This document shows positions 61,401 to 64,000 of a DNA stretch of 64,000 nucleotides, piece after piece. The position numbers and the translations under genes are program-made. The stretch is taken from contig NZ_VLKT01000005.1 of the NCBI RefSeq assembly GCF_007830515.1, positions 124,001-188,000 of the forward strand, read 5' to 3'. Origin of the DNA: Mesorhizobium tianshanense (GTDB lineage: Bacteria > Pseudomonadota > Alphaproteobacteria > Rhizobiales > Rhizobiaceae). The notes under the pieces were generated by a model. That model had not been told where the DNA came from and searched no databases. It saw only the letters and a program-made list of their open reading frames with translations. The stretch's first letter is position 1, and every line of letters starts with the position of its first letter.

Positions 61401-62324
61401 TCAGACTTCGAGCCTGGCCGGGAACCCAGGCGCGCGAAGGTCGGTTCCGACTGCGTCCTCCAGAAGCTTGACGATCATGGTCGACCAGGCGCCGCCGCCA
61501 TAGGTGTCCTTGCCCTGTGCGAAAATCGCGTTGACGTGCGAGGCGAGGTCGAGCGGCACGCCGAAATCCTCGCCCATGCCCAGTGCGAAGCCGAGATCCT
61601 TCAGCGCCAGGTCCATGGTGAAGCCGATGTCGTAGGAGCCGTTGAGAATGAGCTGGCTTTCGGTCTCGTGGACGAAGCTGTTACCGGAAGAGGCTGATAT
61701 GGCGTGGTAGGACTGGGCGAGGTCGAGCCCACCCTTCTTGGCCAGCATCAGCGCTTCGCCGGCGGCGACGAGATGGATGAAGGCCAGCATGTTGGTAATG
61801 ACCTTGATCACCGCCGCCGACCCGATCGGGCCCATCAGGAACGACCTTGCGCACATCGCCTCGATGGCCGAGCGATGGCGGCCGTAGAGGGCTGCATCGC
61901 CGCCGACCAGCGCGGTGATCTTTCCGCCCGCCGCCAGATGCACGCCGCCGGTGACCGGGCATTCGAGCGTCTCGACGCCTTTTGCCGACGCGAGTGCTGC
62001 GAGCCGTACAATCTCGTCGCGACCATTGGTCGACATCTCGATCCAGCTACCGCCGCTGGGCAGGCCTTCAAGCAACCCCTCAGGACCGGCCAGCACCGCC
62101 TCGCTGACCTGGGGCGAGGGTAGGCAGGTGATCACGTTGCCGGCGCGGGCGGCGGCCTCGGCCGGGCTCTTTGCGGCAGTGGCGCCCAGCGCCACGAGGC
62201 GCTCGACAGCAGCGGGATCGCGGTCGAACACGGTGACGGAAAAGCCGTTACGGACGAGGCTGGCGGCCAGGTGGCCGCCGAGATGGCCAAGGCCGATGAA
62301 GGCGTAGCTGGTCTGCGCGCTCAC
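61401..62324 (-). CDS. 3-hydroxyisobutyrate-dehydrogenase-family oxidoreductase
   Basis: A 307-residue beta-hydroxyacid dehydrogenase. NAD(P)-binding motif FIGLGHLGGHLAASL, the substrate loop ECPVTGGVHLAAGGKI, the catalytic Lys in GSAAVIKVITNML, and NAIFAQGKDTYGGGAWS at the C-terminus are present. Members include 3-hydroxyisobutyrate, tartronate-semialdehyde and 2-hydroxy-3-oxopropionate reductases. GTG 62324 overlaps the upstream gene's stop by 4 bp (GTGA), so it is the start. It is the last gene visible in a catabolic operon. Confidence 0.9.
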   Translation of the reverse strand: MSAQTSYAFIGLGHLGGHLAASLVRNGFSVTVFDRDPAAVERLVALGATAAKSPAEAAARAGNVITCLPSPQVSEAVLAGPEGLLEGLPSGGSWIEMSTNGRDEIVRLAALASAKGVETLECPVTGGVHLAAGGKITALVGGDAALYGRHRSAIEAMCARSFLMGPIGSAAVIKVITNMLAFIHLVAAGEALMLAKKGGLDLAQSYHAISASSGNSFVHETESQLILNGSYDIGFTMDLALKDLGFALGMGEDFGVPLDLASHVNAIFAQGKDTYGGGAWSTMIVKLLEDAVGTDLRAPGFPARLEV

Positions 62325-63532
62325 GGCATCAACGGCGTCTGCATCATCTGCAGATGCAAATCCTTGCCGGTCCAGGGATGCGCCTCGCAGACGGCTTCGT
62401 TCAACTCGACGCCGAGGCCGGGTTCCTTCGACGGGATGACGTTGCCGTCCTGCCACTCGATTTTCTTCTTCAGCAGCTTCTCGTGAAAACCGTCCCACTG
62501 CTTCAGCGATTCCAGGATGAGGAAGTTGGGCAAGGTCACGGCAAGCTGGATGTTGGCCGCACCGACGATCGGCCCGCAATAGCAGTGCGGGGCGATCTGG
62601 ATGTGATAGGCCTCGGCCATGGCGGCGATCTTCTTGGTTTCGAGAATGCCGCCGGAGCGGCCGAGGTCGGGCTGCAAAATGGTCGCGGCGCGGTTCTCGA
62701 TGACACGGGCGAATTCGAACTTCGTCGTCAGCCGTTCGCCGGTGGCGATCGGGATGGACGTGCCGCGCGCCACTTGCGCCATCACCTCGGGCATATCGGG
62801 CGGCACCGGCTCCTCGAACCACAGCGGATCGTAAGGCTCGATGGCGCGGGCCATGCGCAGTGCGCCCGATGCGGTGAACTGGCCATGCGTGCCGAACAGG
62901 ATGTCCGCCCTTGTGCCGACCGCCTCGCGGATCGCCTTGACCATGCGGGCGGAGAGATCGATGTCGACGAGGCGCGGCTGGTGGCCGTCAAAGGCGGTGT
63001 AGGGACCGGCCGGGTCGAGCTTGACCGCGTTGAAGCCCTGCTCGACATATTCGAGCGCGCATTCGGCAGCCATGTCGGGGTCGTTGTAGACGTTCTTGCC
63101 GCGCGCGTCCTCCGAATGGACGCTGCCGGTGTGCGGATAGAGGTAGGTATAGGAACGCAGCGTTTCGTTTACCTGGCCGCCGAGCAGCTTGTAGACCGGC
63201 TTGTCGGCTTCCTTGCCGATGATGTCCCAGCAGGCCATTTCGAGCGCCGAAAAACAGCCCATGCCGGAAACGTCCGGGCGCTGGGTGAAGCCGGACGAAT
63301 AGGCGCGGCGGAAGAAGTTCTCGATGTCGTGCGGATCGCGGCCGACGAGGTAGCGCTCGGCCATGTCCTCGATCATTTTGGCGGTGACATGGCCGGAGAA
63401 GGTGGCGTTATAGGCTTCGCCATAGCCGACCACGCCGCCATCGGTGGTGAGCTTGACGAAGATGAAATACTTGCCGCCGATGCCGGGTGGCGGATTGCCG
63501 ACGACCCAGGTTTTTACGTCGGTGATTTTCAT
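62321..63532 (-). CDS. Enolase-superfamily enzyme (mandelate racemase / acid-sugar dehydratase type)
   Basis: A 403-residue protein of the mandelate racemase/muconate-lactonising group. The N-terminal cap has SSGFTQRPDVSGMGCFSALEMACWDI. The barrel has the Lys motif NAVKLDP, metal Asp/Glu regions ILFGTHGQF, LWFEEPVP and IATGERL, and the catalytic His in IQIAPHCY. It most likely dehydrates an acid sugar (for example galactonate/gluconate-like). ATG 63532 overlaps the stop of the upstream GMC gene by 4 bp. Confidence 0.88.
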   Translation of the reverse strand: MKITDVKTWVVGNPPPGIGGKYFIFVKLTTDGGVVGYGEAYNATFSGHVTAKMIEDMAERYLVGRDPHDIENFFRRAYSSGFTQRPDVSGMGCFSALEMACWDIIGKEADKPVYKLLGGQVNETLRSYTYLYPHTGSVHSEDARGKNVYNDPDMAAECALEYVEQGFNAVKLDPAGPYTAFDGHQPRLVDIDLSARMVKAIREAVGTRADILFGTHGQFTASGALRMARAIEPYDPLWFEEPVPPDMPEVMAQVARGTSIPIATGERLTTKFEFARVIENRAATILQPDLGRSGGILETKKIAAMAEAYHIQIAPHCYCGPIVGAANIQLAVTLPNFLILESLKQWDGFHEKLLKKKIEWQDGNVIPSKEPGLGVELNEAVCEAHPWTGKDLHLQMMQTPLMP

Positions 63533-64000
63533 TTTTGCTCCTCCAGAACCAGTTCGGCCCCCTTCCATCCGGTCACGATCGAGGCGGCGTTGGTGTTGCC
63601 GGTGATATTATCGGGAAAGATCGAGGCGTCGATGACGCGCAAGCCGGCGAGGCCGTGAACCCGCAGGCGCGGGTCGACGACGGCGCGATCGGCGTGCGGC
63701 CCCATGCGGCAGGTCGAGACCGGGTGGTAGACGGTGCCCGAGCGCTTCCTGAAATCCTGGATCAGATCGGCGTCGGAGGTGATCGACGGACCAGGCAAAA
63801 CCTCTTCCTCGATGATGTCGGCCATATCAGGCATCGAGGCGATCTTCCTCACGAACTTCACCGCCGCCAGCATCTCAGTCACGTCCGCCTCGGTCGAATA
63901 GGCGTTGGCGACGATTTTTGGATAGTCGCGCGGATTGCTGGAGCGGATCATGATCTCGCCACGGCTCGACGGACGGCAGTTGGACAGGCCGATGGAAAAG
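63529..64000 (-). CDS. C-terminal part of a GMC-family oxidoreductase
   Basis: The C-terminal domain of a choline-dehydrogenase-like flavoprotein; the gene continues past the window. GEIMIRSSNPRDYPKIVAN, TVYHPVSTCRMGPHADRAVVDPRLRVHG (catalytic His region) and LRVIDASIFPDNITGNTNA are GMC signatures. It is the first visible gene of an operon with the enolase-superfamily enzyme and the dehydrogenase, which suggests oxidation, dehydration and reduction of a sugar or polyol. Confidence 0.92.
   Translation of the reverse strand, partial: FSIGLSNCRPSSRGEIMIRSSNPRDYPKIVANAYSTEADVTEMLAAVKFVRKIASMPDMADIIEEEVLPGPSITSDADLIQDFRKRSGTVYHPVSTCRMGPHADRAVVDPRLRVHGLAGLRVIDASIFPDNITGNTNAASIVTGWKGAELVLEEQK

Noticed and set aside
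62325-62822. N-terminal extension of the hydroxyacid dehydrogenase
   Set aside because: It overlaps the enolase-superfamily gene; the Rossmann fold begins at GTG 62324.
1-64000. tRNA or rRNA genes
   Set aside because: I looked for GGTTCGAATCC-type arms and conserved rRNA stretches and found none; a tRNAscan run would settle it.
1-64000. CRISPR arrays, transposases and phage genes
   Set aside because: The repeats present are isolated palindromes, not regularly spaced, and no transposase, integrase or capsid-like protein is encoded.

Overview
The window reads as chromosomal DNA of an alphaproteobacterium of the order Rhizobiales, most likely Mesorhizobium or a near relative. The grounds are high GC with strong G/C at third codon positions, the gene orders rplY-pth-ychF and lgt-MidA-pgeF, a UvrB with very long extra tails, a BA14K protein, a MarR/PetR-like/histidine-kinase set, and several families of intergenic palindromes of the kind scattered through rhizobial chromosomes. 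I see no tRNA or rRNA gene, no transposase, no phage gene and no CRISPR array. The stretch looks like stable core genome with small accessory genes between blocks.

Layout. 1-6.6 kb: end of an unknown gene, soxR with a soxbox, trmL, then two tandem ABC exporter half-transporters and a cupin gene. 6.9-9.8 kb: the cytochrome bc1 operon petABC. 10-15.5 kb: apt, then on the minus strand rplY-pth-ychF, corA and two overlapping MaoC genes. 15.9-23.7 kb: a BacA-like peptide transporter fused to an ATPase, a MacA/MacB-type efflux operon, and a fosmidomycin-resistance-like MFS pump divergent from an AraC regulator. 23.7-29.5 kb (minus): prs, a lipoprotein, and lgt-MidA-pgeF-M24. 29.7-36.3 kb: ubiK, a YbjN protein, a CsaA-like protein, a glycosyltransferase, the MarR/response regulator/kinase operon and ilvE. 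36.4-45.7 kb: many small genes (glycine-rich hydrophobic peptide, BA14K, two cold-shock proteins, a two-domain Kazal lipoprotein, DUF proteins) plus a TPR-sulfotransferase. 45.7-52.7 kb (minus): an ABC-F ATPase with a probable leader peptide, uvrB, and a secreted EF-hand protein. 53-64 kb: a CapA-like phosphoesterase, DUF3137 protein, Tat-exported FAD oxidoreductase, membrane proteins, a diacylglycerol-kinase-like lipid kinase, and the end of a catabolic operon (GMC oxidoreductase, enolase-superfamily enzyme, NAD-dependent dehydrogenase).

How genes work together. petABC encodes the three catalytic subunits of complex III. The MarR/response regulator pair resembles PetP/PetR, which in Rhodobacter capsulatus are needed for bc1 production, but here it lies about 25 kb away. 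Lgt, MidA and PgeF form an envelope/respiration housekeeping operon. HlyD-like, ATPase and permease proteins form one tripartite pump without a local outer-membrane channel.

The most interesting signals are small: a 21-codon leader ORF with a strong Shine-Dalgarno in front of the ABC-F gene; one arm of a dispersed 178-bp inverted-repeat element read in frame as part of UvrB; a regulated-looking promoter with an 18-bp palindrome followed about 20 bp downstream by a terminator; and a soxbox promoter pointing away from soxR into DNA antisense to trmL. No complete new system is evident.
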